From Streptomyces sp. Ag109_O5-10 (GTDB lineage: Bacteria; Actinomycetota; Actinomycetes; Streptomycetales; Streptomycetaceae): 64,000 nucleotides of DNA. How positions within the stretch are numbered: the stretch's first letter is position 1; each line of letters opens with the position of its first letter. The notes below the pieces were generated by a model that was not told the origin of the DNA, did no database searches, and saw only the letters and a list, made by a program, of their open reading frames with translations. Location of the stretch: positions 3,906,001 to 3,970,000 of the forward strand of contig NZ_FNTQ01000001.1 in assembly GCF_900105755.1 (NCBI RefSeq), in the 5' to 3' direction. The translations under genes and the position numbers were made by a program. Shown piece by piece: positions 44,598-53,558 of this stretch.

Positions 44598-45518
44598 TCA
44601 GTCCAGCGGAACTTCCTCCACCACCTTCTCCGCGAAGCGCCAGGACCCTCGATTGCCGGAGGCCTCTGCACGGAGGCCGAGTTCCCAGGCGATCCGGGCC
44701 GCGCGCTGTTGCGACACGTCGGGATACTGCTCGGGTGGCACCTTGATGTAACCCCGGCGGTCGGCGGGGTAGGTGCGCAAGGCTTCGCGGAGCTGTTCTT
44801 CCTGCTCCTCCTGCGTGGGCCCCGAGCCACGGGCCCCGGTGAATTTCCGGTACGCGCGGTTCCCGGTGTCGTGCCCGGCACCCTCATCGGCTTTCTGCCG
44901 TGCAGGATCCGATCCCCGCCAAGCCGTCCAAGCCACGGCGCCGATGGCGGCGAGGGCGAAACCCAGCGACCCCAGTTCCTCGCTCGTCGCATCTGCCTGC
45001 CCCGGCGTCTTCGGCCGGAGTTCCCCCTGGGGATCCTCGATGACCGTCACCCTCTGGCCGACGTCATAAAGGTCGGTCAGCGTTCGCATGGCGGGTCCCG
45101 GCACCTTCGTACCGTCCTCCCGCTCCAGCGTGTAGTTGTAGTCACGCGCCTTGCGGCCCTGCGCCGCGTCCCGCCACTTGTCCACCACTGTGGCGGTGAC
45201 CCGCTCGCCGCGCTGCTGCAGCGTGAGGTCATCTCGCGCCATGTCCGCCACGTACACGGACATCACCGAAGTGCCCACGATGAACAACATCGTGTACGTA
45301 CTAGACGTCCTCGCCCCCAGCCGCCGAATGAGCAGAACGAGGAGAACGGCGTGGACGATCCACAGAGGTACCAGGAGGGCGGGGCCGAAGTCGCCCGCCA
45401 GGACGAACAGGCCTGCGATGGCCGCGAACACGTAGCCGCCGACGGCGAACGCGAGCACGACGGGGTGCCCCACGCGTCTCCCGCGAACCTCGTCGTGTCC
45501 AGCGTCTTCGCCACTCAT
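44598..45518 (-). CDS. Membrane protein of cassette B
   Basis: 306 residues. Four hydrophobic segments (about 18-40, 44-63, 72-90 and 187-203). A beta-rich middle segment (TATVVDKWRDA ... YDVGQRVTVIEDPQG) resembles the DUF3592-type sequence. A charged C-terminal part follows (QEEQEEQLREALRTYP). Its start overlaps the preceding stop by 4 bases. It is the last gene of cassette B and converges with lipoprotein A. Confidence 0.7.
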   Translation of the reverse strand: MSGEDAGHDEVRGRRVGHPVVLAFAVGGYVFAAIAGLFVLAGDFGPALLVPLWIVHAVLLVLLIRRLGARTSSTYTMLFIVGTSVMSVYVADMARDDLTLQQRGERVTATVVDKWRDAAQGRKARDYNYTLEREDGTKVPGPAMRTLTDLYDVGQRVTVIEDPQGELRPKTPGQADATSEELGSLGFALAAIGAVAWTAWRGSDPARQKADEGAGHDTGNRAYRKFTGARGSGPTQEEQEEQLREALRTYPADRRGYIKVPPEQYPDVSQQRAARIAWELGLRAEASGNRGSWRFAEKVVEEVPLD

Positions 45519-46258
45519 ATCCGTCTCTCCGTTCCTTCGGCGTCCGGATTCCGTCTGCCTGGTCGGCGCTCGTCTTCCGGCTTGACCGCCGAGAGCGATT
45601 TCATGATGCCGCTGAACATGTCGAGGTAGGCCGGCCAGTGACCGGGGTCGGTGTCCTGCGTGGTGAAGACGAACAGAGCGGACCCCGGCCCGGTCTGCAA
45701 CGGCACGCAGAACTGCACCTGCCGGACGGTGGCAGGGACGGGATCACCCAGGCCGAAAAGCGCCCCGGGAACCAGGAGTTCCTGGTCACGTATGCACAGG
45801 GCGGCCATGCCGTACGGCAGCATCACGAGCCCGACCTCGGCATCCGGATACAGCTCACTCCACTGCACGGCCGTCCGCTTCGCCGAACTCTGCAGGTCCT
45901 GGTGCTCCGGACCCATCGCCGGTGTCTCGAGGAGGACGCACAAGGTCGCCTGGGACAACTCTCCGTCGGGCATCCGCACCAGGCAGCTCGACACGTGCTC
46001 GGCACCCGCGGCGATCATTGTCTGGAGGATGTACTCGCCCGACACGATCAGACTGAGCTTCTGCTCCGCCGCAGCGGTGTCGCCGAACGTGACATCGGTG
46101 GCCTCCGCCATCCGCAGCATGCGCGCTTCGGGGTCCTCGTCGAGGCCGAACTGGGCAAAGCCCGGCGGTAGTTCGAACCACAGGTCGGGCTCGGCAGCGC
46201 CGTCCGTCAAGTCACCGGTCGCTACGACGGCCGTCGTAGGCTCTTCGTGGCCGGCCAT
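45515..46258 (-). CDS. ESX-associated-type protein, cassette B
   Basis: 247 residues, soluble. The core LWFELPPGFAQFGLDEDPEAR followed by AA(A)EQKLS and later MLPYGMAALCIRDQELLVPG is organised like the cassette C protein at 50998 (WIMPEGFFEIPMDAESLDET). Both end with a helix after WPAYLDMFSGIMKSL or WDVFSAMFAGVVKSV. They are therefore members of one family. ATG at 46258 in a TGATG overlap with the large cargo gene. Function unknown. Confidence 0.7.
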   Translation of the reverse strand: MAGHEEPTTAVVATGDLTDGAAEPDLWFELPPGFAQFGLDEDPEARMLRMAEATDVTFGDTAAAEQKLSLIVSGEYILQTMIAAGAEHVSSCLVRMPDGELSQATLCVLLETPAMGPEHQDLQSSAKRTAVQWSELYPDAEVGLVMLPYGMAALCIRDQELLVPGALFGLGDPVPATVRQVQFCVPLQTGPGSALFVFTTQDTDPGHWPAYLDMFSGIMKSLSAVKPEDERRPGRRNPDAEGTERRI

Positions 46259-47583
46259 CAGTCCGTCAACTCCCAGGCGCCGAGGCCGATGGCGCTGCCG
46301 ACAGCCACGAGTCCCCCGAACTTGCCGCCGCCGGTTCCCATGGTGGCGTTGCCCACGCCGGTGCCCCAGGTGGCTGCGTCGTACCGACCCGGCGTCGTGT
46401 GGTACGCATTGACGGCGGTCGGCGCCGTCCAAGCGAGAGTGGCAGCGGCCTGCACCCCTTCGGTGACAGTCAGAGCGGTACCGCGCGAGACACCGAGCTT
46501 CGTGGCGACGGCAATGACGGGCCTGTCGATCACGGCAGCAACCGGGTCGGCGGCCTTCATGATGTTCTTGGCCGTGACACCGGCCGTCTTGAGACCCACA
46601 CGGGTGCCCGCGACCAGGCCTTCCGCACCTCGTCCCGCCTTGAATCCCGCCATGATCCCCGACTTGGCGGCGCCGACACCTGGCACCATGCCCAGCGCGT
46701 CGCCGCCCAGGGTGAGCCAGTTGCCGATGTTCTCTCCGGTCGGCGGCCAGAGTCCGTTCACACCGTAGGACGCCGCGTGCGCGAAGAAGGCGAGAGCGCT
46801 CAACCCGATGGCCAGCGGAGCCAGCACCGGACAGAAGATCGCGATCACGCCGACCACGGAAGCGGCCACGGTGATCCAGTCCGCGTGGCTCCTGATCCAG
46901 TCTCCGACGTCGGAAAGGAGCTTGCCGACTTCCCCCGGCAGATCGACGAGGGCCTTGCCCAAGCCTTCAAGGGCGTTGCCCAGCCTGTCCCAGATACCGG
47001 GCTCGTTCGGTGCGATGTCCATCGCGGCCTTCAAGCGCCCCGCGATCTCATTGCCGTATGTGTGGTAGTCACCAGACATCCGGTGTCCCTGGCGGCGCAG
47101 TTCCTCCAGCTCTGCTTCCTTGGCGCTCACGGCGCCCTTGGCGTTCTGGACCTGCGTCTTGTGATCCTCCTTGTCCCTGTCGTCGGCCGAACCGCTCTCG
47201 GCGTGGTCGAGGCGGCTCACCTTGTCCTTCGCGCTGCCCAGTTGTCCGTGGACTTCGGCCGCACGGCCCTCCAGTCTCACGGCGTCCTTCTGCTTGCGCT
47301 CCATGTACGCCGCCCAGTCCTCCAAAGCTCCTGCCGCCTTGGCGAAGGAGTCACGGGCGTCGTCCATCCGCGGCCGGAAGTCGTCGTCGAACCTTTCCCG
47401 GAAGGCCTCGGCTGCCTTGCCCTTCCACTCGCCGACACCGGTGCCGTGCAGCACCTGGCAGATCTCCTCGAGCGCCTTCGCCGTCCTGCGGACCGTCCTT
47501 GCCACGTCGTCGGCCACGGTGTGATCGCCCGGGCAGGGCAGGAACCCCAACGCCGGAAAGTCCTCGATCCTCGCCTCAGCCAT
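46258..47583 (-). CDS. Large WXG-headed putative T7SS cargo, cassette B
   Basis: 441 residues. The N-terminal domain has a true W-x-G turn (GVGEWKGKAAEAFRERF), followed by a long helix ending ALEDWAAYMERKQKD and a charged coiled coil to about residue 180. A hydrophobic block (about 240-275: WITVAASVVGVIAIFCPVLA...) and a Gly/Ala-rich C-terminal region come next. The architecture matches the cassette A and C cargos but the sequence is more distant. No catalytic motif recognised. Only 2 bp separate it from the WXG100-like gene. Confidence 0.78.
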   Translation of the reverse strand: MAEARIEDFPALGFLPCPGDHTVADDVARTVRRTAKALEEICQVLHGTGVGEWKGKAAEAFRERFDDDFRPRMDDARDSFAKAAGALEDWAAYMERKQKDAVRLEGRAAEVHGQLGSAKDKVSRLDHAESGSADDRDKEDHKTQVQNAKGAVSAKEAELEELRRQGHRMSGDYHTYGNEIAGRLKAAMDIAPNEPGIWDRLGNALEGLGKALVDLPGEVGKLLSDVGDWIRSHADWITVAASVVGVIAIFCPVLAPLAIGLSALAFFAHAASYGVNGLWPPTGENIGNWLTLGGDALGMVPGVGAAKSGIMAGFKAGRGAEGLVAGTRVGLKTAGVTAKNIMKAADPVAAVIDRPVIAVATKLGVSRGTALTVTEGVQAAATLAWTAPTAVNAYHTTPGRYDAATWGTGVGNATMGTGGGKFGGLVAVGSAIGLGAWELTD

Positions 47584-47585
47584 GG

Positions 47586-47882
47586 CTACTTCGCACCCTG
47601 CCTCTTGCTGGTCTCGGCGAGTTCGTGGTCCAGCTTCTCGAAGGACTCCTTCACTTTGAGCAGCATCTCGGACGCCTTCTCCGAGAACTTGGTCAACTGC
47701 TTGATCCCGTACGACCACTCCTCCCCGAAGTGATCCATCCGCTGAGCGAGTTCGGGCACCCCCATAGATTCCCCGGTCACCTGCGTCATCTCCCGACCGG
47801 GCTTCTTCATGAGCCCCGCTATGTGGTCGAGGTTGTGCCGCACGCGGTTCAGCACCGCGTAGTCAGCCGACAAGTCACTCAT
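47586..47882 (-). CDS. WXG100-like small protein, cassette B
   Basis: 98 residues, helix-turn-helix. The conserved Trp occurs in HFGEEWSYGIKQL; the C-terminal motif is F-E-K-L-D-H-E-L-A, with Phe in place of the usual Tyr of Y-x-x-x-D/E. ATG at 47882. The upstream region contains a TAGGAT box in a block duplicated before the gene at 54704. Confidence 0.76.
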   Translation of the reverse strand: MSDLSADYAVLNRVRHNLDHIAGLMKKPGREMTQVTGESMGVPELAQRMDHFGEEWSYGIKQLTKFSEKASEMLLKVKESFEKLDHELAETSKRQGAK

Positions 47883-47913
47883 CTAGCCCCCGTTACCTTC
47901 CGTGCTTGGATCA

Positions 47914-47936
47914 TCCGCAAGAGCAAAGATCCTAAG
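47914..47936 (-). promoter_or_regulatory. Promoter block of the cassette B WXG100-like gene (duplicated at 55088)
   Basis: A 23-bp block identical at 21 positions to 55088-55110. On the minus strand it reads TAGGAT followed by CTTTGCTC. TAGGAT (47929-47934) is a consensus-like -10 box, 46 bp before the ATG. Confidence 0.55.
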
Positions 47937-48228
47937 GCCGAGGGAGAGCGGGCGCGACAGGGGCTCAGGGCAACGGAGACATGAAGCCCGCGCTGAACAA
48001 ATTCACGAACGATCCCCATTCCACAGGACGCAAAAACAACCAAGGCAACTCAAAGGAAAGGTTTGCTTCTCCCTTCCAGTGGCCCGCATGCAGCGCGTAC
48101 GCGACCGCACCCGTCACGTCCCCGCCCCACGACGCCGACGGGCCGCCCATCCGCGCACGAAGACACAACCCAGCCATGCCGATGGGCGATTTGGGCATAT
48201 TGGTCGGTTTTTCCCACATGCCACACAG

Positions 48229-48306
48229 GTTCGCGCTGGCGAAACCGTGAACCCCGCCGATAGCGTCTGCATCCTTGCCGAACTTCATTCTCACGGGGAG
48301 TCCACA
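48229..48306 (+). promoter_or_regulatory. Promoter/leader of lipoprotein B (duplicated at 43829)
   Basis: See the 43829 copy: same blocks in the same order with a one-base length difference. The region 47937-48228 holds no gene; it includes an A-rich stretch near 48031 and a Lys/Asn-coding-like composition that is lower in GC than its neighbours. Confidence 0.5.
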
Positions 48307-48957
48307 GTGAAGCGCCGCACCTTGCTCGCCACGGCCGCGCTCGCCGCCTCCGCAGCCCTGCTTCTGGCGGCTTGCAGCGGCGGAGACGGGGGTTCAAAAG
48401 CCAACGACAAGATTGCCGGGGCCGACAGTGGCGGTACGAAAGCGTCCGCTTCGCCGACTGCGAGCGCCGCGGCCGACAGGCCCAAGGTCACGCTGCCGAA
48501 CGACCTGACCGACACCTTCGAAAGCTGGAAGACCGGCGACACGACCAAGGACGCCGTCCTCGGTGACGTGGCCCGGCGGATCGACGCGACCAACTACGCC
48601 ATCGCGCAGGGCGATCCCGAGCTGCCGGCACTCAGCTTCTACTACAGCGGCGGGGCACTGGCGGACGCGAAGGACTGGGTCGAGTCCATCGCGAAGGATG
48701 GTTACTCGATCACCGGCGTCAACCGCTACTACAGCGCCAAGATCGATGTATTCGACTCGGCGTCGGCGGGTGTCGCGTACTGCGAGGACCAGAGCAAGGC
48801 CTTCGCGAAGGTCCGCAAGTCAGGCAAGGTCATCAAGACGGCAGTGAACGACGACTCATACGTCGTTTACACAACTCGTCTCGAAAAGAACAAGCAAGGC
48901 GTATGGCAGACGACAAAACTCACTTCACAGAGGGGCAGCAAGTCGTGCACGCCGTGA
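48307..48957 (+). CDS. Lipoprotein B, T7SS-region paralog
   Basis: 216 residues. Signal peptide MKRRTLLATAALAASA with lipobox LLAAC (Cys23), a Gly/Ser/Ala linker, and a domain from about residue 62. Shared with lipoprotein A: DGYSITGVNRYY, YCEDQSKAFAKV and a C-terminal Cys (SCTP). GTG start at 48307. Its end overlaps the next gene by 13 bases. Extracytoplasmic, membrane-anchored; function unknown. Confidence 0.82.
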   Translation: MKRRTLLATAALAASAALLLAACSGGDGGSKANDKIAGADSGGTKASASPTASAAADRPKVTLPNDLTDTFESWKTGDTTKDAVLGDVARRIDATNYAIAQGDPELPALSFYYSGGALADAKDWVESIAKDGYSITGVNRYYSAKIDVFDSASAGVAYCEDQSKAFAKVRKSGKVIKTAVNDDSYVVYTTRLEKNKQGVWQTTKLTSQRGSKSCTP

Positions 48958-49988
48958 CCTCCTGCAGCCGATTCGCCGTGGCGGGGCTGCTCTCAGGAGT
49001 TTTTGTTCTCGCCGTCGCGGGAACGGCGTCCGCGACCTGGCCGCCGAGCGAAGGTTCTCAGGGCAACACCAAGCAGAGCGGCAGCTCCAACGCAGGCACG
49101 CTCGTTTCCAGGGTGACCTATTCCGGTTCGGTGCGCTCGAGCGGCAGCGATGCCACCGTGCAGCCCGTCATCGACTGGACCCCGCCCGCCTGCTGGTACG
49201 AACCCCGCTCGGTGGCGGAGTTCAAGGACTATGTCGAGACGATGTACACGGACACGATCAACACTCCGGGCCAGGCCAACTACGCCAAGGCCGCGGTCGG
49301 TCAGTTCCGTGACATCTACAAGGACGGCAAGTACAAGAACTACAACGAGGACAAGGCCGACGAGGGGAACTGGTGGGTCGCGGTCCAGAACCCCGACCGC
49401 ATGGACGACCCGGCCAGCTGGGAATGCAGCGACCTCCCCTTCTGGGTGGCGAACAACGACGACCCCGGGGTCCCTCAGGCCGTCACCCCGAAGATCCTCG
49501 CCGAGGCCGCTTACGATGCTATTCAGCTGCCCGGCACCAAGGTGACTCTCGCGCCGGCGAATGTCACCAAGGTCAACCTCTCCACGTGGGCGTGGCTGGA
49601 CAAGGCCACGTTCAAGGAGGTCTCGGTCACCGCTTCGCTGAATGTCGGCGGCCTCAACATCCAGGCGACGACCACTGCCAAGCCCGTCTCTCTGAAACTC
49701 GAGCCGGGTACCAGCGACGCAGAGACCTATCCGACCTCCGGCGTGTGCACCCTGAACGCCGACAAGTCGATCGGTGAGCCGTACGCCAAGGGCAAGGCCG
49801 ATCAGACTCCACCCTGCGGCATCAAATACCTGCGCTCGTCCGGCAGTGGCAGCTTCCAGCTGAAGGCGACCATCACCTGGCAGATCACCTGGTCCGGAAC
49901 GGGGGACCCGGGCGGCAACCTGCCGTCCGGCACCTTCGGAACGACACAGGACGTCAAGGTGCAGGAAGTCCAGGCTGTGAACCGCTGA
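48945..49988 (+). CDS. Secreted protein of unknown function downstream of lipoprotein B
   Basis: 347 residues from the GTG at 48945, which has AGAGGGG 10 nt upstream. An ATG at 48903 would lie inside the lipoprotein gene, and a GTG at 48954 is also possible. Signal peptide near 1-32 (VTSCSRFAVAGLLSGVFVLAVAG, in part). The mature protein is rich in Trp, Tyr, Thr and Pro with four cysteines, beta-rich in the second half (VSVTASLNVGGLNIQATTTA). It is probably co-transcribed with lipoprotein B and ends before a strong hairpin. Confidence 0.75.
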   Translation: MHAVTSCSRFAVAGLLSGVFVLAVAGTASATWPPSEGSQGNTKQSGSSNAGTLVSRVTYSGSVRSSGSDATVQPVIDWTPPACWYEPRSVAEFKDYVETMYTDTINTPGQANYAKAAVGQFRDIYKDGKYKNYNEDKADEGNWWVAVQNPDRMDDPASWECSDLPFWVANNDDPGVPQAVTPKILAEAAYDAIQLPGTKVTLAPANVTKVNLSTWAWLDKATFKEVSVTASLNVGGLNIQATTTAKPVSLKLEPGTSDAETYPTSGVCTLNADKSIGEPYAKGKADQTPPCGIKYLRSSGSGSFQLKATITWQITWSGTGDPGGNLPSGTFGTTQDVKVQEVQAVNR

Positions 49989-50035
49989 CGAGACGCGAGC
50001 GGCCGGCAAGGTTGTAGCCGACGAATCCCAAAGCC

Positions 50036-50076
50036 ATCTGAAGAGGCCGAGCGGCACATGCGCGGCCTCTTCAGAT
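50036..50076. terminator. Bidirectional terminator hairpin
   Basis: A perfect 14-bp stem, ATCTGAAGAGGCCG / CGGCCTCTTCAGAT, with a 13-nt loop, 48 bp after the secreted-protein stop. It can serve the plus-strand unit and possibly the minus-strand cassette C that ends at 50438. Confidence 0.7.
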
Positions 50077-50437
50077 GTTCGGTTCGTTCTCTCCCCGAGC
50101 GTCAGCAAGCACCCACCGACGCGCTGCGCATCGCCGAGTCCCGAGGCCTTCGCCTGGTCGTACCGCAAGATGAGGAGGATCGCGAAGGCGGCGCCCACGG
50201 ACAGGCAAGGCGCAACGCAGGGAGCGAACTACGGTCGTAGCCACGACGCTTCGAGGGAGTTGCCGGTCATGACGGCCCACGCCGCCGAACGACACCGACT
50301 ACCCGTCCCTGACCGACGCGCTCCGGCTTCTCGGCTCCACCGACCACTGCTCCCGCCTCACGGAGTCGCCACCTGCGTGTCGTCCATGCGCCTGGTTTGC
50401 GAACACGGAGCGCGGGAGGCGCTCGAACCGGTGGCCC
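50077..50437. other. Intergenic region with possible gene remnants
   Basis: About 360 bp with no intact gene. On the minus strand 50100-50200 reads like the end of a membrane protein (VGAAFAILLILRYDQAKASG), and on the plus strand 50290-50350 reads coding-like (YPSLTDALRLLGSTDH). Neither has a start, a ribosome-binding site or a full domain. They may be decay products of cassette genes. Confidence 0.3.
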
Positions 50438-51001
50438 TCAGAGGATCCATCGCAACGACTCCGCGATCGAGTCGCAGAGCCTGCGCATGGGTCCAGTCAC
50501 TCCGCTGAGCGGCACCGCGAACGCGAGGGCCAGGTAGCCGACGCCGCCCGGCATCTGTACGTACAGGTCCAGTGTCGTAGGACCGACAACTCGCACCGCC
50601 TCCCCCGCCGGAAGGGCTACGCTCGAGACCTCTACCGCAGCCGGGTTCTGCCGCTGCTTCGCCTCGAGCAACTCCCGGAGGTCCTGGGGAGTCAGCCCCC
50701 CGGGCCGAGGAAGCAAGGAGACGATGAGCGAAGCAGGCAGGATGCGGCCGTCTTCCAGCTCCGGTCTCAGGAAGAACTCCAGCGCACCGGCCCTGACCCC
50801 GGCCTCAGCGGTGTTCCGCAGGGTCGCCCAGGTCTCCTGCTTGATCTCCGCCGGTACGTTCTTTCCGTCGGCCTGGTGGTCCACGAACGTCTTCAGCTGG
50901 GCACGCCAGCGTTCCTGGGTGAGGTCGATACGGAACCAGTCCCGGGGGACCAGGAGCCGGTAGTCCCTGGGGGGTGCCGTGGCGTCGGGCTCCGTGGTCA
51001 T
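50438..51001 (-). CDS. ESX-associated-type protein, cassette C (first)
   Basis: 187 residues, soluble. Paralog of the cassette A protein at 40463: YRLLVPRDWFRIDLTQERWR at the start, VSLLPRPG in the middle, and a closing amphipathic helix MRRLCDSIAESLRWIL. The ATG at 51001 overlaps the preceding stop by 4 bases. It is the last gene of cassette C. Function unknown. Confidence 0.72.
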   Translation of the reverse strand: MTTEPDATAPPRDYRLLVPRDWFRIDLTQERWRAQLKTFVDHQADGKNVPAEIKQETWATLRNTAEAGVRAGALEFFLRPELEDGRILPASLIVSLLPRPGGLTPQDLRELLEAKQRQNPAAVEVSSVALPAGEAVRVVGPTTLDLYVQMPGGVGYLALAFAVPLSGVTGPMRRLCDSIAESLRWIL

Positions 51002-51666
51002 GCGGGCATCACCATCGGTTTGCCCGACTCGTTGAACAGGCGGACGCTCTTGACGACACCGGCGAACATGGCCGAGAAGACGTCCCAGGCCTGGGGCGTG
51101 GGTGTGCCCATCTCCAGGACCAGGACGGTTCCGTTGCTCAGCGGTATCTGGACCTGGATGAAGGAGGTCACCACCGGTTCGTCGACTCCGGAGGCGGTGA
51201 GGCTGCCGGGCAGGCTCCCCTTCCGGGTGCCGATGCAGGACACGGCCGGACCGCAGGGCAACTTGATCTCGCTGACCTGGCCCATGTCGAGGTGACGCAT
51301 CGTCGAGCCCAGGAAGGCGACGGGGCGAGTGCCGGCCCTCGCATCCAGGTCGATCATGCTGACGGTGACCGTCGCCGTGCACCGATCCCCCTCCACCTCC
51401 GTCATGACAAAGCCGGAGTAGTGGATCCCTGCCTCGGCGAAGGAGTCGTAGTGCGCGGCGACCATGACCGCCCACTCCAATTGCACCTCGAAGGTGGCCT
51501 CCGGCATCACGGCTCGGGCCAGTTCGACGAGTTGCTCGGCCGTCTCGTCCAGGCTCTCCGCGTCCATCGGGATCTCGAAGAACCCCTCCGGCATGATCCA
51601 GCGGACATCGATGCCCGGGCCACCGAGCGAACCTTGAACATTCTCTTCAGCTGTTACGGCGCTCAC
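50998..51666 (-). CDS. ESX-associated-type protein, cassette C (second)
   Basis: 222 residues, soluble. Core IDVRWIMPEGFFEIPMDAES; a middle segment YSGFVMTEVEGDRCTATVTV; end QAWDVFSAMFAGVVKSVRLF. It resembles the cassette B protein at 45515 in layout. GTG at 51666, overlapping the membrane-protein stop by 4 bases. Function unknown. Confidence 0.7.
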   Translation of the reverse strand: MSAVTAEENVQGSLGGPGIDVRWIMPEGFFEIPMDAESLDETAEQLVELARAVMPEATFEVQLEWAVMVAAHYDSFAEAGIHYSGFVMTEVEGDRCTATVTVSMIDLDARAGTRPVAFLGSTMRHLDMGQVSEIKLPCGPAVSCIGTRKGSLPGSLTASGVDEPVVTSFIQVQIPLSNGTVLVLEMGTPTPQAWDVFSAMFAGVVKSVRLFNESGKPMVMPA

Positions 51667-52241
51667 GACAGGCCTTCTTCGTCGACGGTTTCTGCTTCGT
51701 CCACCTCGGGACGGAACGTGGCCGCGAATGGATACGAGCCGTAGTGCGGATAGTGAGCGGGTACATCTGCCCCGCCTTTGCGCGCGAGATGCGCCAGCTC
51801 CCGGTAGGCACGCGCGCGGGCCCGGAGGTTCTGGCGAACAGGGTTCCCCCAATGCAGAGCGGCAGTGCGGAAGAAGACAGCGAGCAGGAGCAGTACGACT
51901 GCGCAGGCCGCGGCCGCGTAGACGAGTCGGGCCGTACCCGACTCCCAGAACTGAACCGCGCCGCCCCAGTACACCGCCGTGCCGAACCCGACGAGCGCAA
52001 GCGGGACACCGATCTTGAACCCCGCGTTGAACAGCGCGACCTCATCCTCGTGCCGGAGCCGGAGCATATGAAGGACCCCCCGATCGTCGAGGAAGTCGAA
52101 GCGGAGTTCATTGCCCGACCGCTCTGCGAAGGCCTTGGCGGCCGGGATGGCGGCAATCACCTCACCTGGGACAAGCCGTGTGGCCTCTGCTCCCCTACGG
52201 CCGACGAATTCCCACTCGCCGAGGTCGGTCGAGTCGCTCAC
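51663..52241 (-). CDS. Membrane protein of cassette C
   Basis: 192 residues with two hydrophobic helices (about 77-95 and 107-127) and a basic cytoplasmic tail. The N-terminal region (EFVGRRGAEATRLVPGEVI) is soluble. The GTG at 52241 is chosen because AGGAGG lies 9 nt before it, whereas the GTG at 52250 abuts that Shine-Dalgarno. A 45-bp gap separates it from the cargo gene. Unrecognised family. Confidence 0.7.
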   Translation of the reverse strand: MSDSTDLGEWEFVGRRGAEATRLVPGEVIAAIPAAKAFAERSGNELRFDFLDDRGVLHMLRLRHEDEVALFNAGFKIGVPLALVGFGTAVYWGGAVQFWESGTARLVYAAAACAVVLLLLAVFFRTAALHWGNPVRQNLRARARAYRELAHLARKGGADVPAHYPHYGSYPFAATFRPEVDEAETVDEEGLS

Positions 52242-52286
52242 TTGGATCACCCTCCTTTTGCGCGGTTCACGTGGCCTTCAGAGCGC

Positions 52287-53558
52287 CTATGCAGCCAGCG
52301 CCGCGTGGAACGGCTTCGGCGAAGGCTGAGGCGACGGCGACGGGGTCGGTGTGGACTTGGTGGGTTCCGGCTCCTGGTAGCCGGTGGTCCCGCCGTTCTC
52401 TCCGCTGAACATCCTGTGGAGCGCGCTCGCGAGACCGTTGCCCTTGATGACGCCGGTGATCTGCTTTCCGGCGATGGGGACGAATTTTTCAGGAAGACCG
52501 GCGATGTTGAGCCGCTGCCCGAGTTTGAGACCTTGACCGAGGACCTTGTTCGTCAAGGTGACGCTTAGGCCATTGAGGAAGTTGTGCCCGACTCCGGCAA
52601 GAGCACCAGCCCCCACTTCACCCAAGGTCCCTGCTCTGAAGAGGGCCGTGAGCTTTCCCATGCCCCTGAGTCCAGAGAGAGCCTTGAAGCCCTTGAGCGC
52701 ACCGAGCCCGGGAAGGACTCCCAGAAAGTCGGTGCCGAGCTTGAGCCAGTTGACCTTTCCACCGCGCACCGTCATGTCGTAGGCGTGCCCTGCCAGCGCC
52801 GCCGCACTGGTGAGCACCGCGAGGGTGGCGAAGACGGGAACCAGGAACTGCAACGGTGGGATGAATGCGCAGACGACTGCCAGAACGGACAGGATCGCGG
52901 AGATATTGGAGAACGTGTCGGCCCAGTCAGCGAGCCAGTTCATGAATCCGCCCGGGTCGCGCACGGCGTCGTGGTGAACCACATCCTTGATATGGCGGGC
53001 GGCACGGTCTCCGGCGTCGTCGAATATGTCCCTCGCGTCCTTGACTTCCTTGCGCGCCTGGCCGATGCGGTGCAGAGCCTCGTCGCGCTTCTTCTCCCAG
53101 CGCTCGTACTCGGGCTTTTCCGCCTCGGGTATCTCGCTGACGAGGTAGCGGTCCGTGAACCTCTTCACTTCCCGGTCGGCAAGGTCGTGATCGGACTTGG
53201 CCTCACGGTAATCAGCCAGAGCCTTGTCGGCCTTCTTCTGAGCCCGATGCAACTCGCTGGCGAATTCCGTCGATTCGCCTTCGGCCACCCTGGTACCCAC
53301 GGCCTTGGACGCCTCATCGTATCGCTCGAACGCCTTCTTGAGCCGGTCTCCGGCGCCGTCGGCAATCTCGTTGAAGGCCCGGCCGGCGTCGCTGTCCCAG
53401 CCCTCGACCGAGGACAGTGCCTTGATCACCCGCGCCTGTTCGTCGATCATGTCGGCCATCTGCCGCAACTTCCGCCCGAGGGCGGCGACTTCGTCAGGGT
53501 CACCGGGGGTGGGATCCTCGTCCCACAGCGGCGGCCAATCACTGGATCGCCTACTCAC
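52287..53558 (-). CDS. Large WXG-headed putative T7SS cargo, cassette C
   Basis: 423 residues. The N-terminal domain DPDEVAALGRKLRQMADMID ... GWDSDAGRAFNEIAD is homologous to the cassette A cargo. Coiled coil about 80-190, hydrophobic block about 225-268, then a Gly/Leu-rich helical region and a Pro/Ser/Thr tail (PTPSPSPQPSPKP) ending HAALAA. No enzymatic motif or downstream immunity-type gene can be recognised. It overlaps the WXG100-like gene by 4 bases. Confidence 0.78.
   Translation of the reverse strand: MSRRSSDWPPLWDEDPTPGDPDEVAALGRKLRQMADMIDEQARVIKALSSVEGWDSDAGRAFNEIADGAGDRLKKAFERYDEASKAVGTRVAEGESTEFASELHRAQKKADKALADYREAKSDHDLADREVKRFTDRYLVSEIPEAEKPEYERWEKKRDEALHRIGQARKEVKDARDIFDDAGDRAARHIKDVVHHDAVRDPGGFMNWLADWADTFSNISAILSVLAVVCAFIPPLQFLVPVFATLAVLTSAAALAGHAYDMTVRGGKVNWLKLGTDFLGVLPGLGALKGFKALSGLRGMGKLTALFRAGTLGEVGAGALAGVGHNFLNGLSVTLTNKVLGQGLKLGQRLNIAGLPEKFVPIAGKQITGVIKGNGLASALHRMFSGENGGTTGYQEPEPTKSTPTPSPSPQPSPKPFHAALAA

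Noticed and set aside
41930..53558. Polymorphic toxins with immunity genes
   Set aside because: The large WXG-headed proteins show no toxin domain, and the following genes are shared accessory families rather than cassette-specific small immunity proteins. It remains possible but unsupported.
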